Shown one piece after another: positions 10,797-20,526 of a stretch of DNA of 64,000 nucleotides (the stretch's first letter is position 1; every line of letters starts with the position of its first letter). The position numbers and the translations under genes are program-made. Source of the stretch: Amblyomma americanum (lineage: Eukaryota; Arthropoda; Arachnida; Ixodida; Ixodidae); assembly GCF_052857255.1 (NCBI RefSeq), contig NC_135497.1, positions 543,964,358-544,028,357 on the forward strand, in the 5' to 3' direction. The notes beneath the pieces are model-generated. The model worked only from the letters and a program-made list of their open reading frames with translations. It did not search any database and had not been told where the DNA came from.

Positions 10797-11462
10797 TCAC
10801 CTTTGATCCACAATCAGGCAAGTTCCTTTAACGGGATATTCCAGACTTCTCATTGAAGGAATGGCCTCTTCCATCTGAAGCATGACCAACTTGGATCGGA
10901 GGTCGATGATCGCCTGATGCGCATTAAAGAAATCCATGCCCAAGATCCCTTCGCGGGAACATTGCTGTAGCACAACAAAGGCCGCAAGATAGGTATGTCC
11001 TTTGACGATCACTCGCGCTGTGCATCATCTGGATGGTGTAATGAGGTGGACTCCTGCAGTGCAGATTTGTGGGGCGTTCCAAGTGGTCGTGGCCTTCCTG
11101 AGCTGTGCGGCGAATGTTTCATTCATCACCGAATAATTGGCTCCTGTGTCGACTAGAGGGGCAAATTTGCAGCCGCTGACAGCCATTGCTAAGTCAGATG
11201 TCTTGCCTGTTGTATTGCATGTCGTCCTCGGCGCAGGGTCACAGCTTCGTCGGGCATGTGAATCGGGGATAGGGCATGTCGTCGAAGCTTTTCTTCGTGG
11301 CAGCGTCATTCTGAAGTCGGATCGCGTCGTGGTCGAACTGGTCTTTATGTGCGACATTGGCGTTCCAGGTGCGGTGTTTTTATACGGCGTAGTCGAAGGA
11401 GGATCTCCGTCATTTCGCTGGTGAGCAGCCTTACCTCCACAGGTTGCTTTCTTTAGTTTCAT
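10797..11462 (-). pseudogene. Gypsy protease with DTG active site
   Basis: The minus-strand frame contains FAPLVDTGANYSVM, a canonical retropepsin D-T-G motif in hydrophobic context, and, after a frame change, ILGMDFFNAHQAIIDL, the conserved second-half ILGxDFL motif. A Ser/Thr/Pro-rich linker precedes it and connects to the gag knuckle. Confidence 0.75.
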
Positions 11463-11669
11463 CTGCGGGGCTAGGGAACCTTCCGCGAAGATCTGTTGCG
11501 TAGCTGTGGGATAGAGAAGTTAAGCACGAGACTGATGGCAATGGTGAGCAGGAAAGCTGGTTAGACACAAGCTTCTCCCGACGCATGTAGTCATCGACTT
11601 GTGGGCGTTGGCTGAAGCATGACCATGGTTGATCAATAGCAAAACCACGAAGACTGATACGTCGCTACG

Positions 11670-12602
11670 GGCAGTGACGAAGGATATGGCCGGCTTCACC
11701 ACAGTGGATGCATAGCGGGAACTGTCAGAAGCCTCCAGGCATCGCATTTCCTGGGGCTTGAATGTCGTTTTTAGGTTGGGCGGGCATGGTCAGGGGGCAG
11801 CATTCAGGAACCGCTGGTTTATATCGAATAGGACTTCGGGTGTATCGTTGGGGTTGAGTAATCCGTACTGCGGTGTTGTAGGGCATGGGTGGAGCTTCAG
11901 CTGGAGGCATCGATGACGGGAAGCCAAGCACATATTGCATTTCTTCGTGGACGAACCCCCCAAGGGTCGCTAATTGAGGCTGATTGGAAGATGGTAACAA
12001 GCAACTCAGCTCTTACCGTAGAATTTCATGGATGACATCCCGCAGGTTACCTTCGAATGCGGTGCCATCTTAGAGGGTTGTTGGGGTCACTTGGAGCTTT
12101 CGAGGAAAATGGCGCGCCCATGCTTCCAAGGTTTTCTCAATAGTGGCTGCTTTACTGGTGAATTCGGCAAAGGTCTTTGGTGCTTTGCGGGTCAGACCAC
12201 CGAAAAGTGCCTCCTTAGCACGACGCATCAAAAGCTCCACCTTCTCTTTCATCAAGTCACGACTGGCACGTCAAAAAAGGCGCTTCGTGTCTTCTGCGTA
12301 TGCGGTCACTGTCTCATTTAGGTGCCAGATAGGTAACTGTAGAAGCAACTGCACTCTTTCGTTCCTGACGATGCTTGTTAATGCCTTAAGGAACTCACGC
12401 ATGAATGGTTCCTACGTCGCCAGAGAACCTTCGTGGTTTTCAAGACAAAGTGCCTCGCTTCAGTCTTGTCATCCCATTTTTTGAATAAGGTGACACACTC
12501 AAACTGGTCCAGCCATTCTTCTGGATCCTTGCCCGATGAACCGTGTAACGTGGGCGGCAGTTGGGGCTGATGCAAAATAATGGGGGCTGGTGTCGTTGCC
12601 AT
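11670..12602 (-). pseudogene. Gypsy gag
   Basis: An ATG at 12602 opens a frame with LHGSSGKDPEEWLDQFECVT, the typical start of an arthropod gypsy gag capsid (W in the EWLDQFE block). Continuations in shifted frames at 12255-12070 (MRRAKEALFGGL, KAPKTFAEF, ATIEKTLE) and 12000-11725 follow the family order. It ends in CIHCGEAGHILRHC at about 11718-11673, an intact CCHC knuckle. The leader between LTR and ATG is only about 34 bp. At least three frameshifts break the ORF. Confidence 0.75.
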
Positions 12603-12636
12603 GGTTAACGTCGGCACTGGAAAATTTGGAAGCAGT

Positions 12637-12844
12637 TGTACATATCCACGATCAATCGAGATACGTCTGGTCGCATCTGAGGTCACAAAAAAACGATAAA
12701 ACCACTTTCCGGGATGTTTGAGCGTGAACGAACAAACTAAAAACATGCGAGGGCGGTAATACACAGTAAGACTACAGAAGCCCTCAAAACATTCAAGATG
12801 TAAAGAAATATTGTCACGAAACACTTTAGTGCTGCAAAAACACA
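12637..12844 (-). repeat. 5' LTR of the deleted gypsy element
   Basis: Direct-repeat partner of 10280-10523. It ends next to the short gag leader and begins, on the minus strand, TGTGTTTTTGCAG. Confidence 0.55.
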
Positions 12845-12879
12845 GTATTATATGAACCTATTCAACACAACAGAATGAA

Positions 12880-13640
12880 CAGGGAATGTTTGTAAAACAT
12901 TCAACACTGTAATTGGAACTCAGTAAGAAACAGTAACTAAAATTATGCGAGACGAAGCAGAGTTACAAGGTGCTGAACTAGCTAATGCCATCAGCACTAT
13001 TTCTCTGTCTCTTGGTGACCTTACAGGCATTCCTGATTTAACTTTCATGAATGTCCGAAATTTGAAAATATTTTTAAACAGCCTGCTAGGCTGCCAGTCT
13101 CTAAATGTGAAGTCGCCGCAACGTTTCGGGCGATAAATAGCAGCAAAGCAACTGATGCCGGAGTGATTCACATAAAGCCTGTAAAATATGTAATTGATGT
13201 AATAGCACCCTGCCTTACTCATATTTTCAATCTAGCTTTGTCAACAGAAATTTTCTCATGTAGTATGCAGACAGCAAAGGTGACAGTTGTATTAGATAAA
13301 GGCGACAGAAATAATATATCTGTTCTACCTGTTTTTTCAAAAGGCCTGGAGAACGTCTGTCGTCATTATAATTCTTTTTAGTTTTCCCAAACCTAACAAA
13401 TTTCGTCATTGACTGACCATCATCACCTCAATATTGAGCCCAACATGGCTTTTGCAAGAACAGGTCGACAGAGCTGGTGCTCTTAGTTCAAAAACTCATT
13501 ATGGAGAACTTTTAATGCATAAACACGGTACTTGGACTTCTTTTCGACTCCTCAAAAACCATTGATCTTTATAACCACAAGATTACCTTTAAAAACTTGA
13601 CAACTACTGCTATTGGAGGGACAGCACAAGGATATAATTG
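12880..13640 (+). pseudogene. LINE reverse transcriptase, 3' half of the split LINE
   Basis: The plus strand encodes INSSKATDAGVIHIKPV (about 13130-13185), IAPCLTHIFNLALSTEIFS, TAKVTVVLDKGDRNN and VLPVFSKGLENV (to about 13355), the fingers of a CR1/L2-like RT. Shifted frames then give a GALSSKTHY block and LLFDSSKTIDLYNHKI (about 13540-13585), the palm A region with the catalytic Asp in the LLFDSS context. No YADD region is seen before 13640. Strand, family and order match 9490-10080, so both are probably one LINE split by the gypsy insertion. Confidence 0.65.
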
Positions 13641-13670
13641 CATCCTTCTTGCGACAATGATATCAATTTG

Positions 13671-13970
13671 TACAGTCGAGCCCACTTATAACGGACAGTC
13701 ATAACAAACACTCGCTTATTAGGATCGAAGAAGGACCTACCGACGAAATATGTATTATGGTAATGGCATTACATCTCCGATACAACGAACAAGCGTGGCA
13801 GCTTAACTCTGTTAAAACGAACGCGAAGGTGCTGTAAACTCGGTCCTGGCGAAGAAAACACGTTTCTCCCCGGAGCGGAGAGCGATGAGCACCTCCAAGC
13901 CTCCGTGGCATTAACTCGCCGTTTCTTAGGAAAACACTCAAGGCACCGCAACCCGAACAAAAAAAAACAA
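13671..13970. mobile_element. Possible pogo/Tigger-like terminal fragment
   Basis: The motif TACAGTCGAGCCCACTTATA, followed by AACGGAC, resembles the CAGTCGA...TATAACG termini of pogo/Tigger-type elements after a TA. No matching opposite end was found nearby, and the following 300 bp carry no transposase. It may be a solo end or a truncated MITE. Confidence 0.3.
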
Positions 13971-14479
13971 CTACGGAATGTTTGAATGGGCAAATGAAAA
14001 GTGCATTAAGCTTCGAGTTACAGTCTTCAAGGAGAGGAGTCGGCCAACTGGAGAGCGCTCACCCAATAGATGGTTCAGAGGAGTGCACATATATAGACGA
14101 GTGCACTTGGCGGTCATTTCTCGAATGTACAGAAAATGCGTAAAGCCACGCACTCTTCGGAAGAGGACACACACACACACGAAAGAATGGACAGAGCGCC
14201 ACTCACAACTAGTATCATTTGCAGAAACCACCTATATGTATATATATACAGTCAGCCAGCGCCTGCGCAAAGATCATATTCGCCCAACAAGTCGTACACA
14301 ATAAGCATCGCTCAAAAAACTGTTTTTCTGCCTTGTACAAAGATATTTATGCTTCGCTGATGCACAAACTGCCTTTCTTGCTGATATAAATGCTATAATC
14401 AGTTCCCTGCCTTTTACGTTTCCACTCCTGGCAAGAATTTGCATAATTGAAAAAGATGGCTCAAAACAGTGTGAAGGGC

Positions 14480-14870
14480 AGGATCTGATAGGCTTAGGTA
14501 AATTTGGCCCTCTGTTTTGTTCGTTTTTTTTCGTGTTCCCTGATTTGCTCATTAACACAGCGCCCGGTTTTTCCTATACATGTGAATATTACATGTGAAC
14601 GACCGCACGAGAGGGGAATTTCATAAACTACATCTTCGGCACATCTCAAGAATGGTCGCCCGTGCTTGGTTCCACAGCCTCTTTCTTTTTCTTTTTGCTT
14701 TCTTTTTTCCACTCGAGGGCAGATGCTTCCGAGCTTCAGGGGGGCTGAGAAGGCAAGTGAGACTCCACGCCTGCTCGCAAACTTTTTCAGGTTGTGGGAC
14801 AACTTGTGAACATACGCCACCGCCAGAGGTCTGACCGCTTCTCGAGCGACATCCGCCACAGCTATCACTG
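14480..14870 (-). pseudogene. PLE GIY-YIG endonuclease, copy A
   Basis: A linker block (YVHKLSHNLKKFASRRGVSL) precedes a basic, Cys-containing segment and VVYEIPLSCG, then IGKTGRCVNEQIREHE. This is the standard PLE endonuclease module, in which YEIPLxCGxxYIGqTGRCvNxRxxEH contains the GIY-YIG core and catalytic Arg. An insertion between CG and IGKTGR disturbs the first motif, so activity is doubtful. Confidence 0.8.
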
Positions 14871-14949
14871 CCTTAGACCATCTTCTGCAAGAGGCTTTCG
14901 GCGACCCCTGTCACGAGCGAGCCAGGGCACCTGGCTAAAACCCACCTGG

Positions 14950-16603
14950 CCTATTGGTTGTCAAAACTCGGTCGCATCTTGTGAACGCATGACTTCCTTA
15001 GCACACACTCCAGACACAGTGAAGCAATGCTTCTTTTCACTAACTTGGAATGCAAGGAATCAAATGACAGAAGCCCTTGTTTATTTATTGTCCGTACAGT
15101 ACTCAATCTTAAGATCTGAAACGTGTAAAAAACTGTCCACAGGCAGTTCACATGTAAAATCCAAGCCTTTCTTATGTTGTCTAAATAGGAACAAAACATT
15201 GCGTGCAGCATCAGCAAAGTTCAAGCTTGTGTCCTTGGTTAAAATATTCAAAAAATCTACCATGCTGACTTTAAAACTTTGTGAGATGTTAAAACCTGAT
15301 GAACAACTTGGTTCATTTGTGAAAGAAAGATATTACATAATACTGGCGCGACTTACCATCCAATACAAATGCCCGCATTCTGCAGAAAAAACTGCTGGTA
15401 AAATGTTATAAAAGTGAACTCCAAATAAAACTTTAAAACAGTTCAAAAATCATCAATAGAAACACCGGCAGAGTTCTGGAACGAAACTGGATCACTTCTT
15501 GTACTACATTCCCTGACTGGAGTAAAAAGGCAGCGTGGGCTACAGAATAAAATAAATCAACAACATCCACAGAAACGGCACACCCAAGTTCAAATCAGAT
15601 TTCAGGAATTCAGAAACTTCTTCCGATTTTTTCATTAAAAATGGAACCCCTATATCTAGTTTGCTCAAATGCTTCAACAAGAAACGACCAATATGCTTCA
15701 GCCACGAACCCTTTTTCGTAACTGTCATTCTGTATCGGAAGCTTTGCTTGTGAGTTTTTACTGCAAAGAACAATCTCGGCACTATATTTTTGCTTTTGTC
15801 AGTTTCTTTAGCAATGCTGATCAAACCGAGATGTTCACACATTGCCAAAGGGCGGCTTCTCGCTTTTGTAGACTTCACAGGGATAAGTGAAAAATTCTTC
15901 TTAATCACTTAAACTGCTCTTATCGAGAAGTTATCCTCAAACATAATTACAGAACCGCCCTCCTTATCTGCTTGAAGGAGAGTCAATGAATCATTGCTGA
16001 AGTATGACACAATGGATACAACTGCTACTGGATCCATGTGAGACGTAGGCCTCGGGTACTCAGATGTAATAAGACAGTAAATGCCCTCCAGAAGGCACAT
16101 TTCTAGCTCTTCTGGATATGCCTTCCTTGCGATACGTCGAATTACGGCTACCAGTTCTTGCGGCGGCACTTTTGCCTCAATGCCACACTTAGGTCGTTTT
16201 TGAAGCACGGACGTCACCTTATCTAGCAAATAGATGTCCCGCACAACTACCAAACTACTCGCAGCTTTCTTCATGTCCTTTCTTGTTTCTTTCAGCAGAC
16301 ACTTGAGCATGCATATTCAGACTTCTGCCATCTTGAATGCCAACCTCATGACACACCGAATATTTTTTTTTCAGCAAGCCAGGCAGGATATTGCGTGAGA
16401 CCGGCAGTGCGTAGAAGGTCGTTAAGCAGGCAAATTTGGCGCCAAAACGCAGACCTCAGAATCTTGCTTATTCGTTTCACGTGTCCCCATGAAGGTAACA
16501 CTGGGCAAAAAGGCCACTCGCTTCTGCCGGAACCAATCAATTCTTCATGCAGAAGGCGATGCGTATTGCGCGATAGGTGTTGGCGACCACACGTGTAACC
16601 CAT
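14950..16603 (-). pseudogene. PLE reverse transcriptase, copy A
   Basis: From the N-terminus: an HLSRNTHRLLHEELIG region, a KKAASSLVVVRDI block, and LLQADKEGGSVIMF (about 15980-15940), the PLE first RT motif. Then come FFAVKTHKQSF (about 15775-15745), FLLKHLSKLDIGVPF, NSAGVSIDDF, a LQNAGICIG block and LDFTCELPVDSFLHVSDL. The catalytic box that should read YVDD is degraded near 15265; in copy B the corresponding bases read VVDFF. Several stops make it a pseudogene. Confidence 0.8.
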
Positions 16604-17419
16604 TCGTCAATAAAGCTTGGAGATGACATAGAAACAGAAGGGCCCACTGTATTAGAAATATAGCTTAAGAGAACTTCTTCTTGGGCTAGTTGGCATTTGA
16701 TCATTTTACTTTAAAGGCGCCACAACCAACCACACGCACGAGAGAAGAGAACAGTACAAAGCGCCACTCACAACTGGTTTAATTTGCAGAAACCACATAC
16801 GTGCAAATATATACACTCAGCCAGCGCCTGCGCAACCTTTACAGATTTTTATTTCAAAAACAGCCACAGATATGTCGGTGCAGTTGCTTGAGTTGGATCG
16901 TACGGCAAGACGGAAACTGTGTACCTTATATGTATCAGTAATTAGACAACGAATCAACTTAAATAATAAAATTTTGAATTAAGGGACAAATATTGCAAAG
17001 TAGACATTACCATTTCTTGTTCTCATTAAAGTTGGAAATTGAGCAAGTGACTTTCTGATCCCATTGGTATCTAAGAAAGAAAAACTCGATGGTAGCTATG
17101 CGTTGAGTACAATAATTAGAATTAAACGAAGAAGCCTTGGACGACGATGAAAATGGGGAGAAGTTTCCAAACACACATTTTCGCATTTTAGAGTTATTGC
17201 CATGTCTAGTGATGCAGCTGCAACCAGTAAAAAGAAAAAAGATTTACCCCGATGGTGAGAGCCGAACAGAGCATGAAATCCCTAGATATATTTGATGACA
17301 CTTGGATATTACATAGAAAATATTCACGACTGAAGCCAGGCAAAACAAATGGCACTGCTTTCCAGCTGGTTTCACGTCACGTCTCTGTTGCCGCTGTTCA
17401 GGCAACAAAAATACGCCAA

Positions 17420-17625
17420 ATAATCCTCTTCCTTTTTCTTTCTTGCTTTCCTTCTTCTCTTCTATTTCTTCCTTGATTTCCTTCTTTCTCTCCTTTTTCT
17501 TTCTTCTTTTCTTTCTTTCTTCCATCATATCTTTCTTTCCTTCTCTCTCTTTCTTTATTTCTTTCCTCCTTTTCATTCTTGCTTCATTTCTTTATTTCTT
17601 TTTTGTGTTTCTAGCATATTCACTC
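17420..17625. repeat. Polypyrimidine (CTTT-rich) tract, copy A
   Basis: About 200 bases are almost wholly C and T on the plus strand, with interrupted CTTT/TTCC units. The long Lys/Glu-rich minus-strand frame across it is a composition artefact. The copy in the duplicate lies at 59180-59360. Confidence 0.8.
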
Positions 17626-18327
17626 TATACAGCATCTCATAAGTTCCCTGCAGCACTGTGGAAGGTACAGACATCCTCAGGCTCCTTTACACATCTTTAT
17701 TTACTGAGCTTAAACGATTAGTGACTAGCTGCTGACACATATCTCTCACCCATATCACACATAAAGCCTGATCGGAGACAGTGCCTTGGAGAAAAACTTG
17801 TTCTCTGTGACATGTCTTGGAATGAAAAACGGCACTGTCTTAAAGGCTGGTAAAGTACTAATTTACATAAATGGTACCTCTGTGTAAACATTTCAGCAAT
17901 CTGTTTTTCAAGACAATCTACAATTTTGGAATTGACACTTCTTTGAATCCAATATTTAAAATCTTAGCTAAATGGTCTTTACTAATTATTGAACTTTCGA
18001 AAAAGACAAATATTGCAGACTAGGCCATGGAACTCTAAGCAGGCCTAGGCTGATTTCGTTTGATTAGGACACGTCTTTTTTAAGACCTTGGTTATATTTC
18101 AGTGAGGCACCAAGAATAAAATGCGCTGTTTTGCTTCACAGTACACCGTCAGATTTGCTAATCAGGAGCAGGCCATGTTCTTCAATCAGGTACAAGATAC
18201 TCTTAATGGTAAATGTGTTGTGTTGGCCACGAAATTTGTATGCATACGAATCCTGTTTTCAGCTCAGGTTTCCAAGGCACGTGTTACAACGGAATAAAGC
18301 ATCCAAAAAGTCGTGAATTAAACATCA

Positions 18328-18711
18328 TTAAATTATAAGATTGTGCAACTGTGCTAGCATTAAACTGGCAGCAGATGTAGCACACACCCAGCTAGGAATA
18401 CTACTAATAACCAGTTGCCATCCAAGGTATTGCAGTGAAATCGAAGACACATTACAGGATGAGACTTCAGTCTCCCCGAGCATGATGTTCTTATGGCGCA
18501 TATTATCCAATTGTAAATTCACATAGCTCTCATAGCTTCTTACACTCAGCAACGACTGAATAAAAACTGCCGTTTGCGCAGAATGCCCACAAAGACCAAA
18601 GATCATTAGAGGAAAACTGTGGTGTTTTCTCAGCAATGTACATTGTTGTCTCAAGTACATAAACAAAATGGTAAAGAAAGAATTGTGGAGATCTGATAAA
18701 ATATAGAACAA
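18328..18711 (-). CDS. Unrecognised 127-codon open frame, copy A
   Basis: A minus-strand frame of 127 codons, rich in Leu, Ser and hydrophobic stretches, includes SVRSYESYVNLQLDNM and VSSCNVSSISLQYLGWQL. The duplicate keeps a 117-codon version at 60108-60461 with mostly conservative changes. I do not recognise a family. It may be an exon of a membrane protein, a decayed transposon, or chance. A short remnant of an RTE 3' tail (ATCATCATCATT) lies just beyond its start, near 18720. Confidence 0.25.
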   Translation of the reverse strand: MFYILSDLHNSFFTILFMYLRQQCTLLRKHHSFPLMIFGLCGHSAQTAVFIQSLLSVRSYESYVNLQLDNMRHKNIMLGETEVSSCNVSSISLQYLGWQLVISSIPSWVCATSAASLMLAQLHNLII

Positions 18712-18964
18712 ATTCTAATCATCATCATCATTAACCTGACTATGCCCACTGCATCAAAATGGCACTCTGAAAGTGAGCTAATGGGTTTTAGATGTGTAGC
18801 AGTTTGCGAGATATCTAATAAATATTGCATTGAAATGAAATCTTGTCAAGCTTTACTTAGAAATTTAAAAATGATACAAGAAGCATACACAATATATACA
18901 GGGGAATTATACATATAAAAACACGAACATATTTGCATTAGCTGTCAAGTTGTGTAAAATGAAA

Positions 18965-19097
18965 CTAAATCTCAGCTGCACCTTCTTGCCACTTTATCTT
19001 GAACTTCTTGAGCTGGTGAAGAGCGCGGCACACTTTCGGGTCCACCGACAGGGTGTTCAGAGACAAATGCTAGACCCTCCGGGCTGATGCCTATGAG
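18965..19097 (-). CDS. Candidate terminal coding exon, copy A
   Basis: On the minus strand, TTTTTCTGCAG at 19098-19108 is a good splice acceptor. The following 133 bases end with a frame reading LNTLSVDPKVCRALHQLKKF, then KIKWQEGAAEI and a TAG at 18965-18967. The first codons after the acceptor (LIGISPEG) are in a different frame from this tail. A short CTCT run near 19060 may hold a 2-base insertion, or the true acceptor may be a later AG. The duplicate preserves the same tail. I infer the 3' end of an unidentified gene or pseudogene. Confidence 0.35.
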
Positions 19098-19875
19098 CTG
19101 CAGAAAAAGGAGCCAAATTTAGAAGCTATACCATTCAACATGGATAAGCAGAATTCCAGGGCGAGCTGCATGGCTAGTACCCACATAGGAATAAATTCAT
19201 TTCCTTGCATTCGAACATCATCGGAGCCAAATTCTCTATAGACATAAGAGCTCATAACACCATTCACATAATGGTTATGTATGAAAAGTGCCTCATAGCC
19301 TTACAAGCACGCACAGCAAGATGCGTTGTGCTAGTATGATATCTACTGCTTCCCCATAGCCAGACAACAGGAAGTTGCTCCATAAATTACTCACTGCATT
19401 AAGATGTTGAAATGCTATACATGGCCAATTTGTCACCAGAAATCTGCATCGCACATAACTCACAATTTTTTATTGCAGCATCACCTATAATGGCTCACCA
19501 AAATATTGTAAACTGAGCCACAGCCACATAAACACCAGCTCACAGGACTCAGCATGCATTTATAATGCATCAAACAACAACTTTAGGGCTGGAGAGAACC
19601 TTTTTTGAAAATTTTAATTTGTTGCTTGATGCCTAGTTACCACTTAATTGTGTAGCCCCACCTAAGCATGTATATGAACACGATAGCAAGACGGGCGAGT
19701 TGGTGATACATACTTAAGGGGAAATCCCCATCCTTTGTGCTATTTTCCTTAGGTATGCATATGAAATAATTCTGATGACATCTTTTTAGGACCAGAGATA
19801 AAACTTTACCCCCTTTCAAAATACACATTGCAACAAAAGATAGCTTAAGGCATTACGGCAGGTTTTGCATTGCAG

Positions 19876-20526
19876 CATCATCACGATCAGCCTGCCTACA
19901 CCCACTGCAGGGCAAAGGCCTCTCCTTTGTCTCTCCAACTAGCCCTGTCCTTTGCAAGCTGTGCCCAGCCTATGCCTGCAAACTTCTTAATCTCATCCGC
20001 ACACCTAACTTAATGCCGCCCTCTGCTACGCTTGTCCTCTCTTGGAATCCACTCTGTTACCCTCAAGGACCAGCAGTTATTACATGCACTGCCCATGTAA
20101 AACGCGATTTTTCCCTCTCCCACTTTGCCAACTTCCAGTCTTAATGTTAAACCTATCATTTTTCTTTCCATAGCTAGCTGTGCTGTCCTTAACTGGCCGT
20201 CGAATTTCTGCCCCGTAAGTGAGTGCTATTAAGATACAGCTGTTGTATACTTTTCGCCAGTGTGATACTGGTAAACTGCTATTCAAAATCCGAGAGAACT
20301 GACCTATGCACTCCACTCCATTTTTCTAGTTACTTTCCTCAACGCTGATCCAGATCAGCAATCACTACCTGCCCTAAGTAGACATATTCCCTTACCACCT
20401 GCAACCCCTCGCTACGAATTGTGAACTGCTGTTTCCTTGCAAGACTATTGAGAATTACTTGGGCTTCCTGCATGTTAGTTTTTAGACCCACGATTCTGCT
20501 CTGCCTGTCTAACTGCATCTCGCGTT
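19876..20526 (-). pseudogene. 5'-truncated RTE LINE, copy A
   Basis: Read on the minus strand this is the last 650 bases of the RTE family seen full length at 42448-45668. It covers LDRQSR and the block before EFTIG, GAEIRRPVKDST, and the end with an ATGATG-type tail (TGATGATGC at about 19876-19884). Substitutions and small deletions break the frame. The same insertion is present in the duplicate, so it predates the duplication. Confidence 0.8.

Larger units (their letters stand above)
10280..12844 (-). mobile_element. Internally deleted Ty3/gypsy element nested in a LINE
   Basis: Minus-strand order is a 5' LTR (12637-12844), gag from an ATG at 12602, zinc knuckle (about 11718-11673), protease (about 11180-10850), then only the extreme C-terminus of integrase (10770-10545) and a 3' LTR (10280-10523). 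RT, RNase H and most of IN are missing, so the element could move only with proteins supplied in trans. The LTRs share blocks such as GAACGAACAAACTA and AACTGCT but have diverged, indicating an old insertion. LTR ends are approximate. Confidence 0.75.
14175..16836 (-). mobile_element. Penelope-like element (PLE), copy A
   Basis: The minus strand carries a PLE reverse transcriptase (16600-14950) and a GIY-YIG endonuclease (14870-14480), bounded by direct repeats at 16735-16836 and 14175-14270. The repeats share GCGCCACTCACAACT, GCAGAAACCAC and CAGCCAGCGCCTGCGCAA, consistent with PLE pseudo-LTRs. Frames are broken. The part upstream of the endonuclease (14811 and above) is duplicated at 56580-58600. 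Confidence 0.8.

Noticed and set aside
16735..16836. Hammerhead ribozyme in the PLE terminal repeats
   Set aside because: GAAAC is present, but no CTGATGA core could be found in the right place on either strand.
17244..17576. Lys/Glu-rich 110-codon ORF
   Set aside because: It is the complement of the CTTT-rich tract, not a protein gene.
17778..17841. Hairpin GACAGTGCC...GGCACTGTC as a small RNA
   Set aside because: Only nine paired bases at the ends of a 64-bp stretch, with no further stem.
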